The notes below the pieces were generated by a model. It made no database searches, was not told the origin of the DNA, and saw only the letters and a program-made list of their open reading frames with translations. Shown piece by piece: positions 8,343-16,531 of a DNA stretch of 54,049 bases. The position numbers and the translations under genes were made by a program. Origin of the DNA: Saprospiraceae bacterium (GTDB lineage Bacteria; Bacteroidota; Bacteroidia; Chitinophagales; Saprospiraceae); assembly GCA_022448955.1 (NCBI GenBank), contig JAKVCU010000072.1:1-54049 (forward strand). The letters run 5' to 3'. Every line of letters starts with the position of its first letter. Position 1 is the stretch's first letter.

Positions 8343-10454
8343 TTATTTCTTAATGAATTTCTTAGAAATTACATCTTGATCCTTCTTCAAGTTAATGAAG
8401 TAGATACCTGATGGTAGGTTAGCAACATTCCATTTGATGTTTTGCTGACCAATTCCTAAATTCAAAGATTCTTGTCTTAATACCTGACCAGAAACATGCA
8501 TCAATTGAATCTGTAGGTTATTTGCTTCGCGCAAATCCAATTGGATATTTAAGTTGTCCGATACAGGGTTGGGCATGATTTCGAAGTCACTTTCTGTTAA
8601 GATGATATCTAATGTTTCTGTTACGGTGATTTCATCATTATTTACATCAAAAGTGATATTAGCAACAGTTGGGTTATCAGGACTAAGTGTCACTAGGTAG
8701 AATGCCTGTGGCAAACCAGTAATCTCAATTCCAACTTTGTAAGTCCCCCAATCTAAGCCTTCGAATTTGAATCGCCCTTGTGCATCTGTTTTCATATGGC
8801 CTAATAAATTTTCAAACTCATCCATAATCATGACAGATACATTTGGCATTGGATCTTCATTCACTACCCAGCCATCAAGCTGCTGAACAATTCCATTTAC
8901 TTCACCTTGACCCCCGCCGAAACCATCCGTTTCAACAAATATGATATGATCAAATAAATTATCAGCATTTGGAACAGTAATTACAGTAGCTTCATTCCAC
9001 CAAGTTGTTGACCAATGATAAGTCGGTGCATGCTCATCATACCCATCCGAATCAGGATTAAGCTCTCCTTTTACGATATAATCACCCTGAGGTACATCTT
9101 CGAACAGGTAACTAGGTAAGCTATTGGGTGTACTAGAAAACGCTACAGAGTCTACTAATTCTGTTCCTACAGCAGTCATTTCATATAAATAAACCCAACC
9201 TGACAAGAACCCAGTAGGTATAGAATCTTGTAGGTAGATAATACCGCCGATATCATAATTATCATTGGTTACGAATGTAAAGCAATCACTTGCTGTACAT
9301 CCAGTTGCATCAGTCATCGTTACACAATAAGTACCGCTACTGGAAACTGTAATTGTTTGGAGGGTATCACCAGTACTCCATGCATAGGTGAATGGAGCTA
9401 CACCACTAAAGAAGGCTTGCAAATCAATGGAAGAATTCCCTTGTGATACGATATCAATAAAGACGCTACAGCTATCCTGTCCGCCACCACCTTCATAATG
9501 CCATATACACGCAGAGGCTGTACATCCTTCAGCGTCGGTCATCGTCACACAGTATTCTCCTGTTTCTGTTGGAGAAATTTCAGCAGTAGTTTCGCCGGTA
9601 TTCCATACATAAGAAATGGGCTCTGCACCAGAACCACTTGCCAATAATGATCCACCAGCTGGAGGGCAAACGATATTTACAAAACAAGCAGTTGTATCTA
9701 CAGGGTTATCCCATAAATCAATACAAGAGAATGCTACACAACCTACTGCATCTGTTACCGATACACAGTATAGCGTATCTCCTTGGGGGAAAATGGTTTG
9801 AGTGGTTTCGCCTGTACTCCAAGCATAAGTAAATGGAGCAATACCAGAAGCATCAGCTGTAATCGGGCCATTTGGAGATTGGAAAATATCTACCCAACAA
9901 GAGTCTTGACCACCTGTCATTACAGTGAAACATGCAGAAGCAGTACATCCGTTAGCCGCAGTAATCGTCACACAATAAGTACCATCTTGATTCGGGAAGA
10001 TATTGTCAGTTGTTTCACCTGTATTCCACGCGTAGGTATAAGGGCTCGTTCCAGAAGGAATCGCCGCTAAGGCGCCTGCCGGAGTATTTTGAATACTTAC
10101 TGAACAAGTGTCCTGAGTGATCTCACAGTATGTAAAGTCAATGACCGCATTATAATTGCCGGGGTAATAGGATTGCGCAGCCATCTCAAAGGTATTACAG
10201 TTTTCCATAAGTACAGTATAATTACCTTGAGTTACAGGAGAATCAAAATTATCAGAATAAGTACCGTCAGCAGCGGTCTGCATCGTATTGTAATAAAAGA
10301 AACCACCTAGAGAATCTGTGAAAAGCGTAATTTCTACATTTTCAACGGGATCTCCAGAAGGGGTAGAAACGGTACCTGAAACACTAACATTGTATTGAGC
10401 GAAAAGTCCCAGCGTACCAAGCAACATTAAACAGAGGGTTAAAAACTTTTTCAT
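8343..10454 (-). CDS. T9SS-secreted protein with four SprB-like cysteine repeats
   Basis: The 703-residue product has a signal peptide (residues 1-19, ending LGLFA), a CarboxypepD-regulatory-like domain (about 22-110), then four repeats of about 65-75 residues. Each has a leading Cys, a P-[FY]-[TS]-Y-x-W-[NS]-TG core and a YCV(T/S)(M/I/V)T(D)A..GC.A..C end. Two further beta-sandwich domains follow (about 395-510 and 525-615, each ending in a DHIIFVETDGFGG or NVSVMIMDEFENLLGH type segment). The C-terminus (about 625-703) is a type A T9SS sorting domain: PNPVSDNLNIQL and LPSGIYFINLKK, ending SKKFIKK. It is therefore exported and attached or released at the surface. The repeats resemble the SprB adhesin repeat used in gliding. 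The neighbour at 10743 is a paralogue. Confidence 0.85.
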   Translation of the reverse strand: MKKFLTLCLMLLGTLGLFAQYNVSVSGTVSTPSGDPVENVEITLFTDSLGGFFYYNTMQTAADGTYSDNFDSPVTQGNYTVLMENCNTFEMAAQSYYPGNYNAVIDFTYCEITQDTCSVSIQNTPAGALAAIPSGTSPYTYAWNTGETTDNIFPNQDGTYCVTITAANGCTASACFTVMTGGQDSCWVDIFQSPNGPITADASGIAPFTYAWSTGETTQTIFPQGDTLYCVSVTDAVGCVAFSCIDLWDNPVDTTACFVNIVCPPAGGSLLASGSGAEPISYVWNTGETTAEISPTETGEYCVTMTDAEGCTASACIWHYEGGGGQDSCSVFIDIVSQGNSSIDLQAFFSGVAPFTYAWSTGDTLQTITVSSSGTYCVTMTDATGCTASDCFTFVTNDNYDIGGIIYLQDSIPTGFLSGWVYLYEMTAVGTELVDSVAFSSTPNSLPSYLFEDVPQGDYIVKGELNPDSDGYDEHAPTYHWSTTWWNEATVITVPNADNLFDHIIFVETDGFGGGQGEVNGIVQQLDGWVVNEDPMPNVSVMIMDEFENLLGHMKTDAQGRFKFEGLDWGTYKVGIEITGLPQAFYLVTLSPDNPTVANITFDVNNDEITVTETLDIILTESDFEIMPNPVSDNLNIQLDLREANNLQIQLMHVSGQVLRQESLNLGIGQQNIKWNVANLPSGIYFINLKKDQDVISKKFIKK

Positions 10455-10504
10455 TTTGTTGTTATTTTTGAATCTAATTGTGTTGTTGATTGTGTTGATT
10501 CAAT

Positions 10505-10592
10505 GATGAATAATATTTGCTATTTTCACCCTTATACACGAAAGCTTTTTTACTAGGGTTGGGTCAGTTAGGTATTTTTTTGAAAAAAATTA
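10505..10592 (-). promoter_or_regulatory. Duplicated upstream block, copy 1
   Basis: The region in front of the 703-residue protein gene matches 13083-13171, in front of its paralogue. The 29 bases nearest the genes (10505-10533 and 13083-13111) are identical, and the rest agrees except for single-base and short changes up to a TTTTTTTGAAAAAAATTA stretch. Conservation outside the coding part suggests shared promoter or leader elements, or simply a recent duplication. No TAnnTTTG element is obvious in it. Confidence 0.65.
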
Positions 10593-10683
10593 GAATTCAT
10601 TGCTCTCAAAGTTTAGATACAACTTTAAAAATATTGATAACCAGCCTATTATAAATAGTTACATGTTTTTTTCAGATTTCCAT

Positions 10684-10711
10684 AAAAAAAAGACTGAGGT
10701 ATAAACCTCAG
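10684..10711 (-). terminator. Rho-independent terminator of the 766-residue secreted protein gene
   Basis: On the minus strand CTGAGGT-TTAT-ACCTCAG folds into a 7-bp stem and is followed by TC and eight T residues. It lies 32 bases after the stop of the gene at 10743, a standard intrinsic terminator position. Confidence 0.85.
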
Positions 10712-10742
10712 CCCCTTGAAGGAAAACTTTATATTAACCGAT

Positions 10743-13043
10743 TTATTTTTTTATGAATTTCTTGGAAAGGACATCTTGATTTTTCCTCAGATTAATGAAG
10801 TAAATCCCAGAAGGAAGATGCCCTAAAGTCCATTCAATTTTTTGTTGACCTATACCTAAGTTTATTAATTCTTGTTTCAAAACTTGGCCTGAAGGGTGTA
10901 ATAATTCAACTTGAAGACTATTTGATTCATATAGGTCTAAATGAATAGTCAATGTTTCTAACACTGGGTTAGGACTAATTTCAAAGCTACTTTCCTTCAA
11001 AATCGTATTCAGACTTGTAACCGTAATCTCATCATCATAAATCTCAAACATTATATTGTTAACTATGGGTGTTTCAGGACTCAGAGTTACAAGGTAAAAT
11101 ACCTGTGGTAAACCGGTGATTTCGATACCAATTTTATAAGTTCCCAACGCCAAGTCCTCAAATTTAAATCGACCTTGTTGGTCTGTTTTTATATGTCCAA
11201 GAAGATTTTCAAATCCATCCATAATCATTACGGATACATTACTCATTGGGTCATTAGTTATCGACCATCCATCAATGGATTGAACCGTACCAGCAATCTC
11301 GCCATCTCCACCTACAAAACCATCCGTTTCAACAAAAATAATATGATTATTTTCGCCGGTTTCTATATTCGGAATGGAGATGATATCTGCTTCGTTCCAC
11401 CATATTTCAGATAGATGATAAGTAATAACATAATCACTATAACCATTTGATGAAAAATCAAGTTCTGCTTTTACGATATAATCACCTTGTAAAACATTAT
11501 AAAACCTATAACTCGCCCAACCGCTTGGCGATCCTAAAATTTGGGTAGAGTCTACTAGATCTGTTCCAATCCCAGTCATTTTATATAAATAAACCCAACC
11601 TGATAATAAACCCTGCCCAAGAGAATCAGCTAAAAACAAATTACCTCCTATATCATCATTAAAAGGAGAATTGTAATAGTAACTATCTGAACAAATTTGA
11701 CCTTCAGCATCTGTTACTGTGACCCAATAAACCCCATCTGTATATATAGTTATCATTTCTGTAGTTGCACCTGTATTCCATTCATATGAAAATGGTGCCT
11801 CTCCATTTGTAAAAGCTTTTATATCAATTGACATATCCCCTTCACCAACCTGCTCAATAAATATTCCGCAACTATCTTGGTTAATCCCTCCATTATAGGT
11901 CATACAACTTGTAGCAATACAACCTTGCGCATCTGTTACGGTAACACAATATGCTAGTTCAACACCATCAGCAAAAATTTGAGAAGTACTTTCTCCAGTA
12001 TTCCATGAATAAATAAAAGGTGAGACACCAAATGGATCAGCTATTAAAACACTTGGGGCAGATTCATAAACATCTACCCAACAGGGATCTTGGTTATTAA
12101 ACCAGATACAAGTTGAAGAAGTGCATCCATCTCCATCAGTGATAGTTACACAATACTCGTCTGTTTCAGTTGGAATAATGAAATTTGAAGTATCACCAGT
12201 ATTCCATTCATATAAAAATGGGGCTGTTCCATAACCACTACATAATAGTGAATCTCCTGATAAAGAATCAATAGCAACAAAACACGCAGAGGTATCTATA
12301 GGGTTATCCCATAAATCAATACAGCTATTTGAAACACAGCCTACGGCATCTGTAATCGTGACGCAGTATAAAGTATCTAAATTATTAGGAAGAATACTCT
12401 GCGTTATTTCTCCAGTGCTCCATAAATAAGAAAACGGAGCTGCTCCTAAAGATTCAGCCAATATTTCTCCTGAGCCTAATTCAATAATATTTGCTAAGCA
12501 TAAATCTTGGCCAATACCTCCTTCATCATTCCAAAAGCAGTCAACTGCCACACATCCAAACGCATCAGTCATCGTTACACAATATTGGCCACTGATAACT
12601 GGAGAGATAACAGATCCAATTTCTCCCGAACTCCATAAATAAAAAAATGGGGCTACACCATTACCATTGGCTAATAATGAATCACCAGATGAAAAACTGG
12701 ATATATTTACCCAGCAAGAATCTGCACTATTAGTCAATAAATTATAACATGCAGAAGCAGAACAAGCGATAGAATCTGTGATGGTAACACAATAGATACC
12801 ATCTTGAGATGGAGTAATGAAGGAAGTTGTTTCACCTGTATTCCACGCATAGGTATAAGGGCTCGTTCCAAATGGAATCGCTGCTAAGGCGCCTGCCGGA
12901 GTATTTTGAATACTTACTGAACAACTATCTAGCTCAATTTTACTTATTGTGCAATCAATAACTCCATTATAAAAGCCTGATGACTTAGCAAAAAGGGCAT
13001 TAGATACAAGTAATACTAAAGAAAGGATAATTAGTTTTTTCAT
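10743..13043 (-). CDS. T9SS-secreted protein with six SprB-like cysteine repeats
   Basis: A 766-residue paralogue of the protein encoded at 8343. A signal peptide (residues 1-19, ending NALFA) is followed after a short link by six SprB-like repeats, each with the P-[FY]-x-Y-x-W-[NS]-[TS]-G core and, except the last, the YCVT(I/M/V)T(D)..GC....C pattern. Two beta-sandwich domains like those of the paralogue and a type A T9SS sorting domain (SPNPVLETLTIHL, LPSGIYFINLRK, SKKFIKK) end the protein. The N-terminal CarboxypepD-like domain of the paralogue is missing: only its tail (FYNGVIDCTI) remains. The first repeat is almost identical in DNA to the paralogue (12833-12924 against 10015-10106). 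Probably a surface adhesin or matrix component; ligand unknown. Confidence 0.85.
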   Translation of the reverse strand: MKKLIILSLVLLVSNALFAKSSGFYNGVIDCTISKIELDSCSVSIQNTPAGALAAIPFGTSPYTYAWNTGETTSFITPSQDGIYCVTITDSIACSASACYNLLTNSADSCWVNISSFSSGDSLLANGNGVAPFFYLWSSGEIGSVISPVISGQYCVTMTDAFGCVAVDCFWNDEGGIGQDLCLANIIELGSGEILAESLGAAPFSYLWSTGEITQSILPNNLDTLYCVTITDAVGCVSNSCIDLWDNPIDTSACFVAIDSLSGDSLLCSGYGTAPFLYEWNTGDTSNFIIPTETDEYCVTITDGDGCTSSTCIWFNNQDPCWVDVYESAPSVLIADPFGVSPFIYSWNTGESTSQIFADGVELAYCVTVTDAQGCIATSCMTYNGGINQDSCGIFIEQVGEGDMSIDIKAFTNGEAPFSYEWNTGATTEMITIYTDGVYWVTVTDAEGQICSDSYYYNSPFNDDIGGNLFLADSLGQGLLSGWVYLYKMTGIGTDLVDSTQILGSPSGWASYRFYNVLQGDYIVKAELDFSSNGYSDYVITYHLSEIWWNEADIISIPNIETGENNHIIFVETDGFVGGDGEIAGTVQSIDGWSITNDPMSNVSVMIMDGFENLLGHIKTDQQGRFKFEDLALGTYKIGIEITGLPQVFYLVTLSPETPIVNNIMFEIYDDEITVTSLNTILKESSFEISPNPVLETLTIHLDLYESNSLQVELLHPSGQVLKQELINLGIGQQKIEWTLGHLPSGIYFINLRKNQDVLSKKFIKK

Positions 13044-13082
13044 TTTACAATAGTTTCAGCTTAGGTTTTATGGATATCCATG

Positions 13083-13171
13083 GATGAATAATATTTGCTA
13101 TTTTCACCCTTGTACACGAGACCTTTTTGATAAGGGTTGGGTTAGTTGAAGTTTTTTTTGAAAAAAAATTA
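13083..13171 (-). promoter_or_regulatory. Duplicated upstream block, copy 2
   Basis: This is the counterpart of 10505-10592, upstream of the 766-residue gene. The similarity stops within three bases of the rarA start codon at 13174, on the other side. That makes the rarA-flanking copy a good candidate for the original location and the rarA start a natural boundary of the duplicated unit, which is inference. Confidence 0.65.
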
Positions 13172-13173
13172 TC

Positions 13174-14448
13174 ATGCAGCCATTAGCGGAAAGAATGCGC
13201 CCCACAACTATAGAAGAATATATCGGGCAAGAACATTTAGTTGGGAAAGAAAAAGTTTTAGCGGAAGCGATACAGACAGGTCGAATACCCTCCATGATTC
13301 TATGGGGACCTCCTGGTGTAGGTAAAACGACCTTAGCTAGAATTATTGCTAATCGTACGGATAGAGCATTTCATACCTTAAGTGCTATCAATTCAGGGGT
13401 AAAGGATGTTCGTGAAACGATTCAAAAAGCTAAAAACCAACGCTTTTTTGATCGCCCCAATCCTATTTTATTTATTGATGAAATTCATCGATTCTCTAAG
13501 TCTCAACAAGACTCCTTGCTTGGTGCAGTCGAGCAAGGGATAGTAACCCTAATTGGTGCAACTACTGAAAATCCTTCTTTTGAAGTGATTTCCGCATTAT
13601 TATCTCGTTGTCAAGTATATGTTTTAGAACCACTTGGTAAAGATGACTTAATTAAACTAATCGATCAGGCTATCGAAAAAGATGATTTCCTGTCTAAGAA
13701 AAACATCCAAGTCAAAGAGTATGATGCTATGCTCCAATTATCTGGTGGTGATGGACGAAAATTGTATAACATCTTAGAGCTTTTAGGCAATAGCCAAACA
13801 GCAGAAGATCAAATTATCGTTGATAATGATTTTGTAACTCAAAAAGTACAACAAAACATTGCTCGCTATGATAAAAGTGGCGAACAACATTACGATATCG
13901 CGTCAGCATTTATAAAAGCAATTAGAGGTAGTGATCCAAATGGAGCAGTTTATTGGTTAGCAAGGATGATTGAGGGCGGTGAAGATGTAAAATTTATCGC
14001 TAGACGAGTCATGATAGCCGCATCAGAGGATATTGGCCTAGCCAATCCTAATGCACTATTGATGGCAACGACTGCTTTTCAAGCCGTTCAGGCCATTGGT
14101 TTGCCAGAAGCTAGGATTATCTTATCACAAGCAGTGATTTACCTTGCTACTTCTCCAAAGAGCAATTCTGCTTATATGGCTATTAATAAAGCTCAGGCAC
14201 TTGTGCGCCAAACAGGTAATTTACCTGTACCACTCCATCTCCGTAATGCGCCTACCAAATTGATGAAGGAATTAGATTTTGGAAAAGGGTATAAATATGC
14301 TCATGACTATGCTGGCAACTTTGTAGAAGAAGAGTTTTTACCAGATGAGTTGATAGGACAAAAATTATTTGAGCCGCAGCAAAGTGCTGCCGAACAAAAG
14401 ATAAAACAGCGTTTGGCAGCACAATGGAAGGATAAATACAAGTATTAG
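13174..14448 (+). CDS. rarA: Replication-associated recombination protein A (AAA+ ATPase)
   Basis: A 424-residue AAA+ protein with the RarA/MgsA/WRNIP1 architecture. It starts LAERMRPTTIEEYIGQ, has Walker A GPPGVGKT at 45-52, Walker B ILFIDEIHRF at about 98-107, a sensor 1 segment GATTENPSFE and the C-terminal tetramerisation part (NAPTKLMKELDFGKGYKYAHDY near 358-380). RarA acts at stalled replication forks and single-strand/double-strand junctions, interacting with SSB. Length matches the family (about 420-450). It is divergent from the secreted protein genes, and its 3' end overlaps the convergent small HTH gene by four bases. Confidence 0.95.
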   Translation: MQPLAERMRPTTIEEYIGQEHLVGKEKVLAEAIQTGRIPSMILWGPPGVGKTTLARIIANRTDRAFHTLSAINSGVKDVRETIQKAKNQRFFDRPNPILFIDEIHRFSKSQQDSLLGAVEQGIVTLIGATTENPSFEVISALLSRCQVYVLEPLGKDDLIKLIDQAIEKDDFLSKKNIQVKEYDAMLQLSGGDGRKLYNILELLGNSQTAEDQIIVDNDFVTQKVQQNIARYDKSGEQHYDIASAFIKAIRGSDPNGAVYWLARMIEGGEDVKFIARRVMIAASEDIGLANPNALLMATTAFQAVQAIGLPEARIILSQAVIYLATSPKSNSAYMAINKAQALVRQTGNLPVPLHLRNAPTKLMKELDFGKGYKYAHDYAGNFVEEEFLPDELIGQKLFEPQQSAAEQKIKQRLAAQWKDKYKY

Positions 14449-14687
14449 ACCACTGTTATTTTCCTAAAGTTGGGTTCAAAATTAGACGCTTCATAATAAT
14501 AATGCCCACTGCTTTTGCAGTAGCAAATGGGGGCTTCAAAATCTTCTTTTAGGAAAGCGAGATAACGAAATAACTTAGCGTTAGAAATATTTAATCTACC
14601 TGCCAATTGTTGGGGAGTACCTGTTTGTTTTCTTCTGATCAAATCGTGTAGTCGATTGATTGTGACAATTTGTTCTTTGATTTTCAT
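14445..14687 (-). CDS. Small helix-turn-helix protein
   Basis: An 80-residue protein whose residues 10-60 look like an HTH domain: INRLHDLIRRKQTGTPQQLA, then RLNISNAKLFRYLAFLKED, followed by a beta-hairpin-like APICYCKSSGHYYYEA. Similar HTH proteins of this size are common in Bacteroidota and often sit beside small exported peptides (from memory; not checked). It is divergent from the cluster of small exported proteins starting at 14906 and is separated from it by 218 bases, so it is the best candidate for its regulator. DNA binding and target are inferred. Confidence 0.75.
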   Translation of the reverse strand: MKIKEQIVTINRLHDLIRRKQTGTPQQLAGRLNISNAKLFRYLAFLKEDFEAPICYCKSSGHYYYEASNFEPNFRKITVV

Positions 14688-14905
14688 AGCTTTAAAAAAT
14701 AAAATACACAGGCAATATAGCCTTATCTACTAATAAAGTAACGCAATAATTTCAAATCATTGTACTCCTTACCTGAAAAAATGGCTTCATTTTTTTACAG
14801 TCTCAAAAAATGAGAGGCTATCATTGTATTATTGCAATAACAATTCGCAATCAAATTTCTTGCTCGCCTAACTATATATTTTCTCACATTCTAAATTTAT
14901 AATGT
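14688..14905. other. Divergent spacer between HTH gene and small exported protein cluster
   Basis: This 218-base spacer should hold promoters in both directions. It contains an A/T hairpin, AAAAAATG-GCTT-CATTTTTT at 14776-14795, and a smaller CTCA-AAAAA-TGAG repeat just after it (14802-14814). No TAnnTTTG match was found, although TATATATTTTC at about 14873 is a near miss for the plus strand. The inverted repeats could bind the HTH protein or act as an RNA hairpin. Confidence 0.35.
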
Positions 14906-15538
14906 ATGCGAATACAGATTGCGTTGTTTTTTATTTTTTGTTGCTTTTTAGTTGTAAATTGTAATAAGGATAAAATTATTCCTACATCACCAAGTCAGAA
15001 ACTTAGTACCGAGTCCAGATCCATAGCAGATACCCATGAGGTGACTACACTCAAAGAAAAGATCAAGACATTACAACAGCAAGTACAGCCCTACCTTTCT
15101 TCTCTTAGTCCTTCTGATATTAAACGATTTAAAGTTGATGGTGGGGCAGAAGGTAGTTTTATGATGAATAATAAGATCGTTGATCCCCTAATTCGAACAA
15201 CGGTCCTAGAAATGATCACTTTAAGCACTTCCGTAAAAGAAATACATGGAGAAGAAATTATGAAGAATGCCATTTTTGATGGTTCCTTATCCTATTTGAT
15301 CGATTTGAATAGTGGTGATAACTACGATGTCGATATTTTTGCATTAGGCACGCCTTGTTATGATGCATGGGCAACAGCTACAGCTTATAACCTAGTTGAA
15401 TTGACTGCTTGTCTTGGATTTGCGTCAACTACTGGTGGGGCAGCTACTGCGGCGTGTATTGTTTATCTCGGAATTGCTCAGCATGGAACTAACCAAGCTT
15501 ACGAAGATTGCTTGGACAACACCTATGGTGGCGGGTAA
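14906..15538 (+). CDS. Lipoprotein with C-terminal twin CX17C motif
   Basis: The 210-residue product has a lipoprotein signal ending LVVNC (Cys19). A helical stretch follows (about 45-70, TTLKEKIKTLQQQVQPYL), then a middle segment (75-148) with IMKNAIFD. The end is unusual: cysteines at 151, 169, 184 and 202 give C-X17-C, a 14-residue Ala/Gly/Thr-rich loop, and C-X17-C, ending NTYGGG. The first arm begins CYDAWATA. This layout fits two antiparallel helices clamped by two disulfides (C151-C202 and C169-C184), as in alpha-hairpinin-like folds; the fold is inference. The third gene of the cluster carries the same arrangement. I do not recognise a family. First gene of a probable three-gene operon. 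Confidence 0.75.
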   Translation: MRIQIALFFIFCCFLVVNCNKDKIIPTSPSQKLSTESRSIADTHEVTTLKEKIKTLQQQVQPYLSSLSPSDIKRFKVDGGAEGSFMMNNKIVDPLIRTTVLEMITLSTSVKEIHGEEIMKNAIFDGSLSYLIDLNSGDNYDVDIFALGTPCYDAWATATAYNLVELTACLGFASTTGGAATAACIVYLGIAQHGTNQAYEDCLDNTYGGG

Positions 15539-15592
15539 TTCAAATCCTATCTTCATCAAATAATAAACTGTAAACCATTTAAAATAAGCACA

Positions 15593-16099
15593 ATGAAAGC
15601 ATTTAAAAAATTTATGTTTGTCATTCCCATGTTAACGGTATTGCTAATTTATTCAGCTAGTTGCCAAAAAAATGATGACGAAGGACTGATATTCAATCGA
15701 GATCGATTGATCAAAATTGCAAATGATCCTCTTTACATTGAATTCCATAAGCTGGATGTAGAAAAGCAGAAGCACATTATCAATTCAGCATTTGACCTTG
15801 AAATGATTAAAGCTGCCATTTTTGATCTGATAGAAAATCCTGATACGAAAGATGGTAATATGTGTAATGCCCCAGATAAAATTTTTAAGAACATCAAAGG
15901 AGGAGCATTGTATAAAGAATTGGGATGTAAGAGGTACCAATTAAAATTAAAAATAGAGGAGAAATATCCTGGAATCTGGCAATCTGGGAGCCAAAATCTT
16001 CTTGAATTAAAATTGCTTTGCGATGATAATATCCCAGAAGAAATCGAAGAACGGAGGAATCTATTCGAAAAAAAATTAAAAAACAATAAAGGATACTAA
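15593..16099 (+). CDS. Small lipoprotein of unknown function
   Basis: A 168-residue protein with a lipoprotein signal ending YSASC (Cys24). The mature part is charged and mostly helical (LIKIANDPLYIEFHKLDVEK, 42-60, and EEIEERRNLFEKKLK near the end), with three further cysteines. It shares a short AIFD motif with the first protein of the cluster (MIKAAIFD here, IMKNAIFD there). It lies 54 bases after the first gene and one base before the third, so all three are probably co-transcribed. It could be a partner or protective protein for the other two, but nothing in the sequence proves this. Confidence 0.7.
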   Translation: MKAFKKFMFVIPMLTVLLIYSASCQKNDDEGLIFNRDRLIKIANDPLYIEFHKLDVEKQKHIINSAFDLEMIKAAIFDLIENPDTKDGNMCNAPDKIFKNIKGGALYKELGCKRYQLKLKIEEKYPGIWQSGSQNLLELKLLCDDNIPEEIEERRNLFEKKLKNNKGY

Positions 16100-16100
16100 A

Positions 16101-16376
16101 ATGAAAACTAAAAAATTAAATTTTAAAGCCAAAATAGTTGCCCTGCTCTTTTTATTAACAATCATCCCATCTGCTTATGCATTGGCTATAAGTTGCTATG
16201 AGGCATGGCTAGCAGCTTTTCATGAAGCAAATACTGAATATTATAATGATATAGCAAACTGCGAAGAAACCTATATTCCATTTGGCGCTCAACTCTGTTT
16301 AACAGAAGCAGAAATGAGTTATGGGCAGTCATTGGACCAAGCTGCGGATGAATACTATAAATGTATAGGAGGATAA
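16101..16376 (+). CDS. Small exported protein with twin CX21C motif
   Basis: This 91-residue product has a signal peptide (cleavage probably after IIPSAYA, residue 27) and a mature part of about 64 residues. Its four cysteines at 32, 54, 66 and 88 make C-X21-C, an 11-residue loop, and C-X21-C, ending CIGG. Like the protein at 14906 the first arm starts CY[DE]AW, and each arm is four residues longer, about one helical turn. Both arms look amphipathic and helical (HEANTEYYNDIAN and SLDQAADEYYK). A disulfide-clamped helical hairpin exported to periplasm or medium is the simplest model. The gene starts one base after its upstream neighbour. It may be a bacteriocin-like or signalling peptide, but this is a guess. 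Confidence 0.7.
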   Translation: MKTKKLNFKAKIVALLFLLTIIPSAYALAISCYEAWLAAFHEANTEYYNDIANCEETYIPFGAQLCLTEAEMSYGQSLDQAADEYYKCIGG

Positions 16377-16476
16377 GTAATACCTTACAAGGCACAGCTC
16401 AGAAAATCAAAAGGATCATACCTCTTTCTTGATAGAAAAATTGCTTTGTAAGAATATAACTTAGCTATTCGGTTCT

Positions 16477-16506
16477 ACGGGGAATTCGGCGTGCCGAATT
16501 CCCCGT
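16477..16506. terminator. Perfect 14-bp inverted repeat between convergent genes
   Basis: ACGGGGAATTCGGC followed by GT and the exact reverse complement forms a long GC-rich hairpin (about 15 bp with the flanking T-A pair) in an otherwise AT-rich spacer. It sits between the small exported protein operon (stop 16376) and the convergent gene at 16532, so it most likely ends transcription from both sides, although no strong U tract follows on either strand. A protein-binding palindrome is an alternative. Confidence 0.6.
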
Positions 16507-16531
16507 AATGATTAATGATCAGGTAGAGCAT

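Noticed and set aside
9616-10070. Plus-strand frames of 61-95 codons inside the secreted repeat gene
   Set aside because: They are antisense to well supported SprB-like repeats and have no family features.
8343-13043. Repeat arrays as CRISPR
   Set aside because: The repeats are protein-coding with about 200-base periods and no constant short direct repeats or spacers.
14906-16376. C-terminal double glycine as a leader cleavage site for a C39-type exporter
   Set aside because: The glycines are at the very end of the proteins, the N-termini are Sec-type signals, and no exporter or peptidase gene is nearby.
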